From assembly GCA_965223775.1 (NCBI GenBank), contig OZ245021.1:992001-1056000 (forward strand): DNA of 64,000 nucleotides. Reading direction: 5' to 3'. The translations under genes and the position numbers were made by a program. Below are positions 50,544-59,386 of this stretch, piece after piece (the stretch's first letter is position 1; the number at the start of each line of letters is the position of its first letter). The DNA comes from JAJDXW01 sp965223775. GTDB taxonomy: Bacteria; Pseudomonadota; Gammaproteobacteria; HK1. Under the pieces are notes generated by a model. The model was not told the origin of the DNA, did no database searches, and saw nothing but the letters and a program-made list of their open reading frames with translations.

Positions 50544-50738
50544 ATGCTCATACTGACGCGGCGAGCGGGCGAAACCCTGGTCATCGGGGATGATGTCCGA
50601 GTCAAGGTACTCGAGGTCAAGGGCCAGCAGGTGCGGATCGGGGTGACCGCTCCGCGCGAGGTGGCGGTGCACCGCGAGGAAATCTACGACCGAATCCGGC
50701 AGGGTGAGGCGGCGAGCCGGGAAGGGGCCGACGAATGA
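50544..50738 (+). CDS. csrA: Carbon storage regulator CsrA
   Basis: 64-residue RNA-binding global regulator. Sequence is canonical: MLILTRRAGETLVIGDDVRV, then VKGQQVRIGVTAPREVAVHR with the conserved VHREEIY RNA-contact Arg. CsrA binds GGA motifs in mRNA leaders and blocks or promotes translation. Its own leader has GGGGAGAGGG just before the start (50531-50541), suitable for autoregulation. Unlike in enterics there is no alaS or tRNA-Ser next to it. It is isolated between UbiD and FAH-family genes. Confidence 0.95.
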   Translation: MLILTRRAGETLVIGDDVRVKVLEVKGQQVRIGVTAPREVAVHREEIYDRIRQGEAASREGADE

Positions 50739-51232
50739 GTTGACGGCCGCCGATGCCCGTGTTCGCGGGGAGGCGTCCGCCACGAGCCGAACTGCGACCG
50801 GCATCCGGAATACGGCGGTTCGCCCGGCGCTGCCCTCCTGCGGAAGACGGCGGGGCTCGTCCCTCGGGGCAGGTACGTCAGCTCGTTCCGGACCGTCCGG
50901 CGCGCGCTCGACGGTCCCTCTGCGAAGACCCTCCGGCCGGTTCCCGGGGTTGCGTGCGGTTGCTCCCGAACCGCCGCGGTCGTTCCGGATGCGCTTCGCG
51001 CCTTGGCGTCGCGCCGGTTTCGTTGCCGGCCTCGCCACCGCCTCGGTTCGCGGGAGTTTCCATGGCGAGTGGCGCCCCGCGCGGGCCGCGCCGCCCCCCA
51101 CTTCACTGTCCCCCGCCGCGCCCGCGCCGACCTCCGTCTCCCCGCCCCCCCGCCGCGCAGGTACCTGCTCCGAATCACCGGCGCCGGGTCCGCGCAACCC
51201 GCCGCCGCCCTGCCTGAGGAGAGCTTCCTTCG
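50739..51232. other. Non-coding region after csrA
   Basis: 494 bp. Long open frames exist on both strands but all are low-complexity Arg/Pro/Gly products of very high GC, with no ribosome site or family signal. I looked for a tRNA, common next to csrA, and saw none. The promoter of the FAH-family gene should be near its right end. Confidence 0.5.
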
Positions 51233-52045
51233 ATGTACCTGACACGCCACCGGACATCCCACGGACCGCGCTGGGCGGTGGACGGGCACTGGCTGCCCGA
51301 GGGGTTTCGTCTCGATCGCATGCTTGAGCACCCGCTCCGGGAGATCTGCGATTCGCTCGCCGGCGCGCGTACCGGCGACCCGGCCACGGGCACCCTGCTC
51401 GCCCCGATCGAGGATGACCAGGAAGTGTGGGCGGCGGGTGTCACCTACCTCCGCAGCCGGGAGGCCCGGATGGCGGAGTCCGATACCGCGGACGTCTACG
51501 ACCGGGTCTACGAGGCCGAGCGGGTCGAGTTGTTCTTCAAGGCCAACGGGTGGCGGGTGATGGGCCACGGCGGCCGGGTCCGGGTCCGGCCCGACAGCAC
51601 CTGGGACGTGCCGGAGCCGGAGCTCGCGCTCGTGCTGAACCGGGCGGGAGAGATCGTCGGCCATGTCGCCGGTAACGACGTCTCCTCGCGCAGCATCGAG
51701 GGCGAGAACCCGCTCTATCTGCCGCAGGCGAAGGTCTACAACGGTTCCTGCGCGCTCGGCCCGGGCATCGTGATGACCGGGCCGGACGCGATGCGCGACT
51801 TGTCCGTCCGGCTCGTCATCGAGCGCGGCGGCAAGCCGGTGTTCGAGGGCGAGACCCGTACCTCGCAGCTCAAGCGTTCGCTCGAAGAGATCGCGAAGTG
51901 GCTCTTCGCCGATCTGGACTTCCCGGGGGGCGCGTTCCTCATGACCGGCACGGGCGTCGTGCCACCCGACGAGTTCACCCTGACGCCGGGCGACGCCGTG
52001 CGCATCCGCGTCGGCGATCTCGTGCTCGAGAACGAGGTGGAATGA
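51233..52045 (+). CDS. Fumarylacetoacetate hydrolase family protein
   Basis: 270-residue FAH-fold enzyme. The metal-binding acidic residues are in VPEPELALVLNRAGEIVG (E-x-E) and GNDVSSRSIEGENPLYLPQA (Asp); the C-terminal GTGVVPPDEFTLTPGDAVRI is the typical last strand. The fold and the long N-terminal domain resemble 2-keto-3-deoxy-L-arabonate dehydratases as well as hydrolases of acylpyruvates, so it may act on a sugar-acid or aromatic ring-cleavage product. GAGGAG precedes ATG 51233. Monocistronic in appearance, after a long non-coding region. Confidence 0.88.
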   Translation: MYLTRHRTSHGPRWAVDGHWLPEGFRLDRMLEHPLREICDSLAGARTGDPATGTLLAPIEDDQEVWAAGVTYLRSREARMAESDTADVYDRVYEAERVELFFKANGWRVMGHGGRVRVRPDSTWDVPEPELALVLNRAGEIVGHVAGNDVSSRSIEGENPLYLPQAKVYNGSCALGPGIVMTGPDAMRDLSVRLVIERGGKPVFEGETRTSQLKRSLEEIAKWLFADLDFPGGAFLMTGTGVVPPDEFTLTPGDAVRIRVGDLVLENEVE

Positions 52046-52222
52046 AGCCACGCAAGCTTCGGTCGAGCAGGCCGGTTTCTTTCCGGAACGGATAGATCGA
52101 CCGAGTGCGCGGACTTGCCGCGGGCGGATCCGGGCGGTACGGTGCGCGATTGAGGTGCCTGCGTCCGGCAGGGATGTGATCCGCTGGAGGGCCAGTCGAT
52201 CGGCGAAGCGGCCAAGGGCGGT

Positions 52223-52483
52223 ATGAAGCTCCGAATCCCCAAGCTCCACGAGGACGATCCCGCGCGGCCGATGACGGGCGAGGAGCGTGACCAGGCACTG
52301 CGTCTCGCCTGTCGGGCGGCAGTTCGCTTGCTGGATGACCAGGCGATTGACAGCGAGGAAGTTGCACCCGCCGTCAGGGATGAACAGGTGCCGTTGCCGA
52401 AGTCCTCGCGGCGGTTGATTCGCCGCCTCGCAACGGAGCGCCGCGAGCGCATTGCCGCGAGACGAAGTGCCCGACAGACCTGA
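52223..52483 (+). CDS. Small basic protein upstream of a nucleotidyltransferase (hypothetical)
   Basis: 86 residues from ATG 52223. An acidic/helical N-terminal half (EERDQALRLACRAAVRLLDD) leads to a strongly basic C-terminus (SSRRLIRRLATERRERIAAR). I do not recognise it. Its 3' end overlaps the next gene's start by about 17 bases, so both are co-translated; that is the usual layout of antitoxin-toxin pairs with nucleotidyltransferase toxins. Function remains a guess. Confidence 0.55.
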   Translation: MKLRIPKLHEDDPARPMTGEERDQALRLACRAAVRLLDDQAIDSEEVAPAVRDEQVPLPKSSRRLIRRLATERRERIAARRSARQT

Positions 52484-53039
52484 TGCCGCCACGCTTGCCC
52501 GGCGTCTCGCGGACGCCCTGGATGCCGAGGACCTCTCCTACGCCATCGGCGGCGCGCTGGCGCTCGGCCACTACACGCCGCCCCGGGCGACCGTGGACGT
52601 GGACCTCAACGTGTTCATCGCGGTCCCCGAAGAGATCGACACGCTCCTCGGTTGTCTGCAAAGGTGCGGCTTCGAGCCGGACGATGTATCGACGGTGGAG
52701 CGAACCGCCGTCGAAGAAGGTCAGTTCAGAGGACGAATTCATGGTATGCGCCTTGATGTATTCGTGCCTGCCATCGACTTGTACGCGAGCCTGGAGCGTG
52801 GCAGACGGCAGGTCAGCTTCGCCGGCAGACCGGGCTGGATTGTCGGGCCGGAAGACCTGGCTACGCTGAAGATGCTGTTCTTTCGCCGCAAGGACCTGGC
52901 GGATGTCGAAGCGCTCGTCCGCGCCCTGGGCGACGGTCTCAACAGGGCTGGCGTCCGCGCCCGGTTGGTGGAGATGATGGGCGACAAGGACGAACGCGTC
53001 CGCGAGTGGGATGCAATCGTCGCGGACTGCGAGGGCTGA
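52467..53039 (+). CDS. Nucleotidyltransferase (AbiEii/MenA-like group)
   Basis: 190 residues. It has the minimal nucleotidyltransferase pattern YAIGGALALGHYTPPRATVD followed by DVDLNVFIAVP (three acidic residues), a later RLDVFVPAIDLYASL strand, and a C-terminal helical region (DLATLKMLFFRRKDLADVEA). Proteins of this type are tRNA-directed toxins in AbiE/MenAT systems or antitoxins elsewhere. GTG 52467 is chosen because it overlaps the upstream frame; a TTG at 52452 is possible. Together with the 86-residue gene it is a candidate toxin-antitoxin or phage-exclusion pair. Confidence 0.75.
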   Translation: MPDRPDAATLARRLADALDAEDLSYAIGGALALGHYTPPRATVDVDLNVFIAVPEEIDTLLGCLQRCGFEPDDVSTVERTAVEEGQFRGRIHGMRLDVFVPAIDLYASLERGRRQVSFAGRPGWIVGPEDLATLKMLFFRRKDLADVEALVRALGDGLNRAGVRARLVEMMGDKDERVREWDAIVADCEG

Positions 53040-53117
53040 CGGCCAAGTGGAGGGTGCGGATGTCGGGAAACCGGTGCACCTGGGTGAGGTTGAGGGCGCT
53101 CAGCCAAAAAGCACTGA

Positions 53118-53557
53118 CGTACGGACCGCTTCGTGCTCTACGTTGGGGTCAAGAAGACTCCTCCACCGGCCTTGCATTCTCCGAATCGCCTCTACACGAA
53201 GGTCCTTCTCGAAGCAGTCAAGCGGATCGATCAGTTCTGCGAGGTCGACTGCAACCCGTCAGCCAATTTCCTTCTGGCGCTTGACGAACACGATCAGCGA
53301 GCAGCGTTGATTGGCGAATTCTCGCGAAGCATGTACGCGGGCCCCGAACGGCGTCCGCACCTCATCGAGCCGCTGTTCAACCTCGAAAGCCATCGTTATC
53401 AGACCATCCAGGCCGCCGATTGGATTGCGGGCCTCGTGGGACGGCTTGGAGCCCTATGGGCAGATCCGGATACTTATCCTGAGAACTTTGTATTTCTTCG
53501 GTATTTCGAACAAAGGCTCAACCGTGTCAGTCGGCGGAGCGGGATCCACACGTCGTT
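53118..53557 (+). pseudogene. DUF3800 gene fragment (C-terminal half)
   Basis: A stretch after the TGA at 53115 reads DRFVLYVGVKKTPPP, LFNLESHRYQTIQAADWIAG and YFEQRLNRVSRRSG, the C-terminal half of DUF3800 proteins, whose catalytic-looking AADWI motif is intact. The N-terminal domain with its usual DE(S/F)G motif is absent and no start or stop of its own is left: the frame runs into transposase-derived DNA at about 53560. Remnant. Confidence 0.75.
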
Positions 53558-53563
53558 GGAAAC

Positions 53564-53803
53564 ATGGCCGCCCATATCGTCCTGCCCCGGGTTCACCGCG
53601 TCTTCGCCAACCTCAAGACCTGGGCGCCGGGCGTCTGCCACGGCCTCCGACGCCAACACCTGCAATCCTGCCTCGACGAGTTCGTCTTCCGATTCAACCG
53701 GCGCCGATCACGCCACGCCGCCTTTCCCTCCATCCTCCGCATCGGCCTCGAAATCAAGCCGGCGACATACAAAATGTTGATCGAACCGGAGTTACAGGGA
53801 TAA
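53564..53803 (+). mobile_element. ISXO2-like transposase C-terminal remnant
   Basis: The 79-residue frame LPRVHRVFANLKTWAPGV then CLDEFVFRFNRRRSRHAAF is the C-terminal end of an IS1595/ISXO2-like transposase, but of a different subgroup from the intact element at 33 kb. The N-terminus and the ends of the IS are not visible. It fuses onto the DUF3800 fragment on the left and abuts the TRAP permease stop on the right. Confidence 0.8.
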
Positions 53804-53806
53804 GCC

Positions 53807-55114
53807 TTAGCGCGCGTACATGAGCTGTGGGAGGAATAGCACAATCTCGGAAAACACCGTGATCAGCGCGAGCCCCACGATCATGAGGGCGAACATCGGC
53901 GCCGCCGCCTTGGAGATGAGCCAGATGTCCCGTTGGGTGATTCCTTGAAGCACGAACAGATTGAGCCCGATGGGCGGGGTGATCATCGCGATCTCCACGA
54001 CGATCGTGAAATAGATTCCAAACCAAAGAAGATCGATCCCGACCGTCTGCAGCATGGGAAGCACGATGGCCGCCGTGAGGACGAGCATCGAGACTCCGTC
54101 CAGGAGACAACCGAGGGCAATGAAGAAAACCGTGAGCACGGCAAGAAGTTCGTAGGAGGTGAGGCCGAGGCTTTGGACCCAGGCCGCCAACTCCGTCGGA
54201 ATCCCGGTGAAACCCAACGACATGGAGAGGAACTGCGCCGAGACCACGATGAAGGCGATCATGCAAGAGGTGCGCGTGGCGCCCAGGAGACTGTCGCGAA
54301 GGACGGTGCGCGTCAGGCTGCCCGTCGCCGCCGATATCGCGAGCGCGCCGATGACGCCGCCCACCGCCGCCTCGGTGGGCGTGGCGATTCCGCCGTAGAT
54401 TGAGCCGATCACGGCGGCGATGAGAAGCACCACGGGTATCAGCCGACGCGAGTGCCTCAGCTTCTCCACAAGGCTGAGCCGGGCCTCGAGGGGCGGCGCC
54501 TTGTCGCGATTGAGGCTCCCCCACACCGCGACGTAGGCCATGAAGAGCCCGACGAGCAGCAGGCCCGGAAGAATGCCCGCGATGAAGAGGCGAGCGACCG
54601 ATACCTCGGCCACGATTCCGTAGACGATCAGCTGGATGGACGGAGGAATCAGAATGCCGAGCGTCGCCGACCCGGCGAGCGTGCCGATCGACATGCGCTC
54701 GTCGTAGCCGAGCTTCTTCAGCTCGGGCACGCTCATCCGTCCGACGGTGGCGCACGTGACCGGAGACGAGCCGGAAACGGCGGCCATGAGACCGCAGCCC
54801 AGGACATTGACGTGGAGCAATCGTCCCGGCAGCCACCGCAACCATGGCGCGAGACCGGTGAATAGGTCCTCGGAGAGGCGCGAACGAAACAGGATTTCGC
54901 CCATCCACAGGAACAAGGGGAGCGCGGTGAGCGCCCAGTTCCAACTCACCTCCCATACAGAGCTGCTAAGGAGCGGTCCCACCGGTGCCGGACTGAAGAA
55001 CGCCGCGCCCAAAATCCCTACGCACAGCAACGCGAGCGCGACCCACACACCGCTCGCCAGCAAGATGACGAGGGCCCCCGAAAGAACGACGGCGGCGATC
55101 GCGGTCTCAGACAT
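53807..55114 (-). CDS. dctM: TRAP transporter large permease (DctM)
   Basis: 435 residues with about 12 hydrophobic segments. Signature regions include GCGLMAAVSGSSPVTCATVG, the GTLAGSATLGILIPPSIQLI substrate-path motif and a repeated late VEIAMITPPIGLNLFVLQGI. It couples sodium- or proton-driven uptake of an organic acid delivered by the DctP protein. The ATG at 55112-55114 overlaps the DctQ stop by 8 bases. The longer frame upstream is rejected because it runs through dctQ. Its 3' end touches the transposase remnant. Confidence 0.93.
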   Translation of the reverse strand: MSETAIAAVVLSGALVILLASGVWVALALLCVGILGAAFFSPAPVGPLLSSSVWEVSWNWALTALPLFLWMGEILFRSRLSEDLFTGLAPWLRWLPGRLLHVNVLGCGLMAAVSGSSPVTCATVGRMSVPELKKLGYDERMSIGTLAGSATLGILIPPSIQLIVYGIVAEVSVARLFIAGILPGLLLVGLFMAYVAVWGSLNRDKAPPLEARLSLVEKLRHSRRLIPVVLLIAAVIGSIYGGIATPTEAAVGGVIGALAISAATGSLTRTVLRDSLLGATRTSCMIAFIVVSAQFLSMSLGFTGIPTELAAWVQSLGLTSYELLAVLTVFFIALGCLLDGVSMLVLTAAIVLPMLQTVGIDLLWFGIYFTIVVEIAMITPPIGLNLFVLQGITQRDIWLISKAAAPMFALMIVGLALITVFSEIVLFLPQLMYAR

Positions 55115-55694
55115 CGGGCGGGCGGTTCTCGCGGGCGCCCGATGCGGCCTCGCCGTACGCCTGTCCGGGCTCGGCCCCAGCGAGGATATTCGCCCCGGAG
55201 TCGACCGGCGTCTCGTAGCTCGGGGTCGCGCCCCGAAGGATGCGGACGGCTTCGTCGGCAAAGGCGATGGTCAGCATCATGAGCCCGATGGCCATCCCCA
55301 TCTCGGGGATCCAGAACGGCACGGCGTGGAGCCCACGGCTGACGTCCCCGAACGTATAGAGCTGCCAACACAAGATCACCGCGTGGTAGGCGAAGTACGC
55401 GAGCACCACCGTTCCGAGGCCGCAGCACCAGAGTTCGACCCACTTGCGCCGGGGGCCGGTGACGTTGCGGATCAGGAGGTTGATGCGGATGTGCGCGCCG
55501 CTGTGGAACGTGTAGGCAAGCCCGAAGTAGGTGGTGGCGGCCAGGAAAAAGCCGGAGATCTCCGTCGACTCGATCACGATTCCGATGAAACGTCCCCCGA
55601 CTTGGGAAAGGATGGAGAGGGCGATGCAGACGAGAAAGAGGGCCGCCACGTATCCGCTCGCGAGATAGAACCCGTCGAGCACGCGGCGAACCAT
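55107..55694 (-). CDS. dctQ: TRAP transporter small permease (DctQ)
   Basis: 195 residues: four hydrophobic segments and a long hydrophilic C-terminal tail (about 158-195) that is richer than usual. The DctQ pattern is visible in ESTEISGFFLAATTYFGLAY and FHSGAHIRINLLIRNV. It forms the membrane complex with DctM, and the 8-base gene overlap shows co-translation. The start ATG is at 55692-55694; 232 bp separate it from dctP upstream, which may hold a stabilising structure that I could not identify. Confidence 0.9.
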   Translation of the reverse strand: MVRRVLDGFYLASGYVAALFLVCIALSILSQVGGRFIGIVIESTEISGFFLAATTYFGLAYTFHSGAHIRINLLIRNVTGPRRKWVELWCCGLGTVVLAYFAYHAVILCWQLYTFGDVSRGLHAVPFWIPEMGMAIGLMMLTIAFADEAVRILRGATPSYETPVDSGANILAGAEPGQAYGEAASGARENRPPDV

Positions 55695-55926
55695 GCCGTC
55701 ACCTACCCTTCGGGTGACTATCGGGCGGACGCAATGGTCCGTTCTCGAGATCCTCGCGGCGGCTGGCCATGAGTCACGACCCCGGGAGCCGCGCGCGCCA
55801 CGATACCGGACCTGCCGCCACGCCTTCCGACAGAACCGCGCCAGAGGGCGAAGGCCGTCGATCGGGGTGGGGCCGAGTTTCCAAGGGCCCGCACGCCTAC
55901 TCCCGGGGTCGCGCCTTCGTCTTGTG

Positions 55927-56916
55927 CTATTTCTCTCCGCTCATGTAGTATTTCTCAACTACCGCCATGGCCCCGGGCGAGGCCTCCTTCTTCCACTCCT
56001 CGATGAGCGCCTTACCCACATTTTCGAGTTTCTTCTCCAACTCCGGCCACGCATAGCGAACCGTCATGCCATGTTCCTCGAACGTCTTGAGTGCCTTGGC
56101 GTTGTCCTCCTCGCTCATCTTCCAGCCGCGCTCCGTCACTTGCTTGCCCGCCTCGAGAACAACGTTCTGCAGCTTGGGACTCAGCGCCCGGTACGCCGCT
56201 TCGTTGACCACGAGGGACTGCTTCGAATGCATGGCCCCGACGAAGAGGTGATGGTCCGTGTAGTCCCACGCCTGCATCACGGTGGCTCCGAAGGACGGGC
56301 TCGTGAACATGGCGTCGATCATGCCGGTGGCGAACGCTTGCGTGACCTCGGACCCGGGCAGGATGATGGGCTCGAAGCCCAGGATCTGCGCCATCGTCTT
56401 CGTGGGCTGCGAGTAAATCCGGAGCTTCACGCCCTTGGCGTCCCCGAGGCTGGTGATCGGCTTCTTGCTGTAGAAACCTTGGCCGGGCCACGGCGTGAAC
56501 CCAACAATCTTCAGGCCCCGCTCGGCGAAGAGCTTGTCGACGTAGGGCTTTTGCGCTTCCATCAGCCTCCAGGCGTCGTCGTAACTTGACGCGAATGCCG
56601 GCAATGAATCGAGACGGAAGACGGGATCCTCATTTCCGAGATTGACGAAGTCCACTTCGCCCATCTGAATTTGGCCGGTCTGGATGGCGCGTCGAATGGC
56701 ATCGCGCTTCACGAGCGAGCCATTGCCGGCATAACGGATTTTGAGCTCCCCGCCGCTCTTGGCTTCCACCTCCTCGATGAACAACTTGTAGTTCTGGCTG
56801 AAAAAGCTGCTGTCGGGCAGTCCCGTGGCGAGGATCCATTCCGTCGCCGCGGACGCTCCCGTGCTTATTCCGGCGCACAGGACCGCTGACGTCATCAATC
56901 TTGTTACGATCGACAT
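55927..56916 (-). CDS. dctP: TRAP transporter substrate-binding protein (DctP)
   Basis: 329 residues. Sec signal peptide MSIVTRLMTSAVLCAGISTG, cleaved after ASA. The mature domain has the DctP features: VKRDAIRRAIQTGQIQMGEV, the conserved Arg-containing KGVKLRIYSQPTKTMAQILG that salt-bridges the ligand carboxylate, and MIDAMFTSP. AGGAGG precedes ATG 56914-56916; a GTG at 56923-56925 overlaps that ribosome site and is rejected. First gene of the TRAP operon. The ligand is an organic acid, perhaps one used by the MmgE/PrpD-AtuA genes nearby. Confidence 0.92.
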   Translation of the reverse strand: MSIVTRLMTSAVLCAGISTGASAATEWILATGLPDSSFFSQNYKLFIEEVEAKSGGELKIRYAGNGSLVKRDAIRRAIQTGQIQMGEVDFVNLGNEDPVFRLDSLPAFASSYDDAWRLMEAQKPYVDKLFAERGLKIVGFTPWPGQGFYSKKPITSLGDAKGVKLRIYSQPTKTMAQILGFEPIILPGSEVTQAFATGMIDAMFTSPSFGATVMQAWDYTDHHLFVGAMHSKQSLVVNEAAYRALSPKLQNVVLEAGKQVTERGWKMSEEDNAKALKTFEEHGMTVRYAWPELEKKLENVGKALIEEWKKEASPGAMAVVEKYYMSGEK

Positions 56917-57058
56917 GACTTTCACCTCCTCTTCTGGGCCCCCGTTCTTGCTTCGGTGAAGGGGCTCACCGACCAGCTCTTGGGAAGACCCAAATGGTAT
57001 GGTTTTCGATTAGACGTTTCCAGCGAGCTATTGTCAAATCTGGTGTACGGCGGGTTGG

Positions 57059-57256
57059 TCATGCGGCGGCTCTGCTGTCCTCGATGAGCTCTATTGCGTC
57101 GTTGAACCGGACTCCCTGGATGACCTTCGCGAGCTGTCGGAATCAGCGGAGCCGACGCCAGGATTTCTCTGCGCATCGGCCCATCTTGTAGATCATCGAC
57201 AGCATGGTCTGGCGTGTGACGCAGCCCTTGGCTCGCGAGCTGCGGTGTCGGATCGT
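57059..57256 (-). mobile_element. IS256-family transposase C-terminal remnant
   Basis: On the minus strand a frame reads IRHRSSRAKGCVTRQTMLSM, CAEKSWRRLR, stop, then FRQLAKVIQGVRFNDAIELI, ending at TGA 57059-57061. This is the C-terminal end of an IS256-type transposase with a premature TGA at 57143-57145. No upstream part or IS ends are visible. It lies between dctP and the deacetylase genes, in otherwise gene-free DNA. Confidence 0.65.
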
Positions 57257-57302
57257 GGGACTCCCCGCCGAGCCGTATCAGACCGAGCCGACGCGGCGCA
57301 CG

Positions 57303-58226
57303 CTATGCCGCCCGCGCCGCCGTTTCCCGGTACCAGTCGATGATCTCGGACCCGGTCGCCTTCCATACTTTCCGCCGCCGCATCATGTGGCCGAGCGCCT
57401 CGTCGAGAAAGCCGATGCGGCAGGGCTGACCGATCAGCCACGGATGGAGATTGAGGACCAACAGCCGTCCCGTCGCCGCCCCGTCGCGGTACATCACGTC
57501 GAACCCCTCCTTTAGTTGGCCGGCGTAGCCGTCGACGGGGAAGCGCCGGTCCCGCAAGGCGAAGATGTCATCCAGCTCGATCATGACCGGCAACGAATAT
57601 AGCTCGCCCGTGGGCGTGTCGAACCGATAGGGCTGCTCGTCGTTCGCCCAATCGCAAACATAGCGGAATCCGGCCTCGGCAAGGAGCCGGGGCGTGCGGG
57701 TCGACTCGCCGTATTCGGGCCCGAACCAACCTTTGGGGACCGAGCCAGTGGCCCGGCGGAGGGCTTCGACCGACCGGGCGATGTATCCGCGCTCCTCGTC
57801 CTCGTTCATGTTGCTGGTCACCATCTGCGTCGCCGCCACGCCGTGGGCGATGATCTCCGCGCCCCGCGCCTGGCAATGCTTGACCAGGTAGGGATAGTGG
57901 GTCGCGGTCTTGGCATCCATGGCAACGGTCGGCGTGATCCCATGCTTTTCCAGTACGTCGAGCACTCTGAAGATCCCGATCCGGTGTCCGTATTCCCGGT
58001 GGGAGATCGTCCAGAACTCGACCAGAGGCCGTTGCATGGCCAAGTGCGAATAGACGTTGGGGGACTGGTAGCTGTCCGCGGGCGGCTCCCATTCGAGATG
58101 CTCCAGGTTGACGATGACGCATAGTGCGAGCCGCGCATCGTTTGGCCATTTGAGGGTGGAGCGACTGGGCATCGGAGACCACGCGTAGTGCTCGTGGTCC
58201 ATCCCGTACAGTCGTTCAGGGGCCAT
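57303..58226 (-). CDS. NodB-fold polysaccharide-deacetylase family protein (PuuE-like), copy A
   Basis: 307-residue NodB-homology domain protein without signal peptide, closer to cytoplasmic PuuE-type allantoinases than to secreted chitin deacetylases. Visible: VNLEHLEWEP, the EYGHRIGIFRVLDVLEKHGI entry, GAEIIAHGVAATQMV with the metal-binding His, and a late RLLVLNLHPWLIGQPCRIGF. GGGAGGAAACC precedes ATG 58224-58226. It starts 12 bp after the stop of copy B, so the two are one operon. A hydrolase of a C-N bond in a small metabolite fits better than sugar deacetylation. Substrate unknown. Confidence 0.85.
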   Translation of the reverse strand: MAPERLYGMDHEHYAWSPMPSRSTLKWPNDARLALCVIVNLEHLEWEPPADSYQSPNVYSHLAMQRPLVEFWTISHREYGHRIGIFRVLDVLEKHGITPTVAMDAKTATHYPYLVKHCQARGAEIIAHGVAATQMVTSNMNEDEERGYIARSVEALRRATGSVPKGWFGPEYGESTRTPRLLAEAGFRYVCDWANDEQPYRFDTPTGELYSLPVMIELDDIFALRDRRFPVDGYAGQLKEGFDVMYRDGAATGRLLVLNLHPWLIGQPCRIGFLDEALGHMMRRRKVWKATGSEIIDWYRETAARAA

Positions 58227-58238
58227 GGTTTCCTCCCG

Positions 58239-59147
58239 TCAGGACTTGAACTTCGCCAAATGTGCAACCATGGTGTCGTAGCAATTAGCCAAGTAGAACT
58301 CAGCGATTTCGTCCGCCGTCGCCATCCACACGTGCTCGTGGGACATGATGTAGTCGAGCGTTTCGTCGAAATAGCGGATGCGATGGGGCTGACCGGTCCA
58401 ACAGGGATGGATCGCGATACACATGACCCGCCCGCTATCGGCCCCTTCCTTGTAGAGTTGGTCAAACTGGGCCTTGCAGAGTCGGGCGAAGTAGGCGCCG
58501 TCGCAAAACGTGCGAAAGACGACACCATCGTTCGTTTCCACCGAGTACGGCACCGAGATGAGGCGGCCAGTCTTCACGTTGATGGGCGTAGGCTGGTCGT
58601 CGTGCATCCAATCGCAGTGATAGATGATACCGTATTCCGCAAGCAGATCGGGGGTACGCTCGGTGCACGAGGCGGACGGTCCGAAAAATCCTTTGAGGTC
58701 GCGTCCGGTGTACTTTCGGAAGGTCTCGATATTGTCCTGAAGGTAAGCTCGCTCGCCCGCCTCATCGAGAGCGGTCATGTACTCGGAGTTGTAGAAACCA
58801 TGACTCATGAAGTCCCAGTTCCGCTCGATCATCGCCTTCGCTACCTCGGGAAAATGGTAGAGGACCGAGAGGCTCAGCGATACCGTACAGCGGATGCGAT
58901 GCTTATCAAGGACCTCCAGCATCCGCCAGAAGCCGACGCGATTGCCGTAGTCGAAATGGGAGTAGCCCTGCACGTCGGGATAGGGCGTGCGCGGCCACGG
59001 GTTGCGCTTTCCGTCGAAGACCGGGAGGTACTCATAGTGCTCCACGTTCGGGGCCACCCAGAAGGCCACGCGCGCGCCGTTCGGCCAACGGATCGGCGGC
59101 CGTTCGATGATCGGGGAATAGTCGAGGCGATCTGGGGGCAGGGCCAT
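58239..59147 (-). CDS. NodB-fold polysaccharide-deacetylase family protein (PuuE-like), copy B
   Basis: 302 residues, paralogous in layout to copy A: VAPNVEHYEYLP, NRVGFWRMLEVLDKHRIRCT, the NWDFMSHGFYNSEYMTAL metal region, and CIAIHPCWTGQPHRIRYFDE near the end. The ATG at 59145-59147 has GGGAG upstream and excludes a longer frame. No signal peptide. First gene of a two-gene leftward operon, divergent from the MmgE/PrpD gene across 239 bp. The two copies may act as partners, as tandem pairs of this family are frequent. Confidence 0.86.
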   Translation of the reverse strand: MALPPDRLDYSPIIERPPIRWPNGARVAFWVAPNVEHYEYLPVFDGKRNPWPRTPYPDVQGYSHFDYGNRVGFWRMLEVLDKHRIRCTVSLSLSVLYHFPEVAKAMIERNWDFMSHGFYNSEYMTALDEAGERAYLQDNIETFRKYTGRDLKGFFGPSASCTERTPDLLAEYGIIYHCDWMHDDQPTPINVKTGRLISVPYSVETNDGVVFRTFCDGAYFARLCKAQFDQLYKEGADSGRVMCIAIHPCWTGQPHRIRYFDETLDYIMSHEHVWMATADEIAEFYLANCYDTMVAHLAKFKS

Positions 59148-59386
59148 GACGATCTCCCTTGTTTCTACCGGGGCCCGGTCCGCGTGACTACCCTTGGACG
59201 GTGCTCTTGATTGAAGATACCATAACGGGCCTTGGAGGATCGGGGCTACAGAAATTTTGGGAGCGCCCGTCGCCCATGGATGGGTCGCGCTTGTCAAGGA
59301 GCAAGCCGGGGTCGCATACTTGCTCGCGCTCCGAGGAGAGGGCTCGACGTCGAGAAGGCTCTCCCTGAGCATCGGGGGAGGAAACG

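Noticed and set aside
50739..51232. tRNA-Ser or another small RNA gene after csrA
   Set aside because: Commonly found there in other Gammaproteobacteria, but no cloverleaf arms or a T-loop consensus were visible.
50684..52492. Long leftward frame across the csrA-FAH gap
   Set aside because: Overlaps csrA and the FAH-family gene antisense; its product in the gap is low-complexity and has no start signal.
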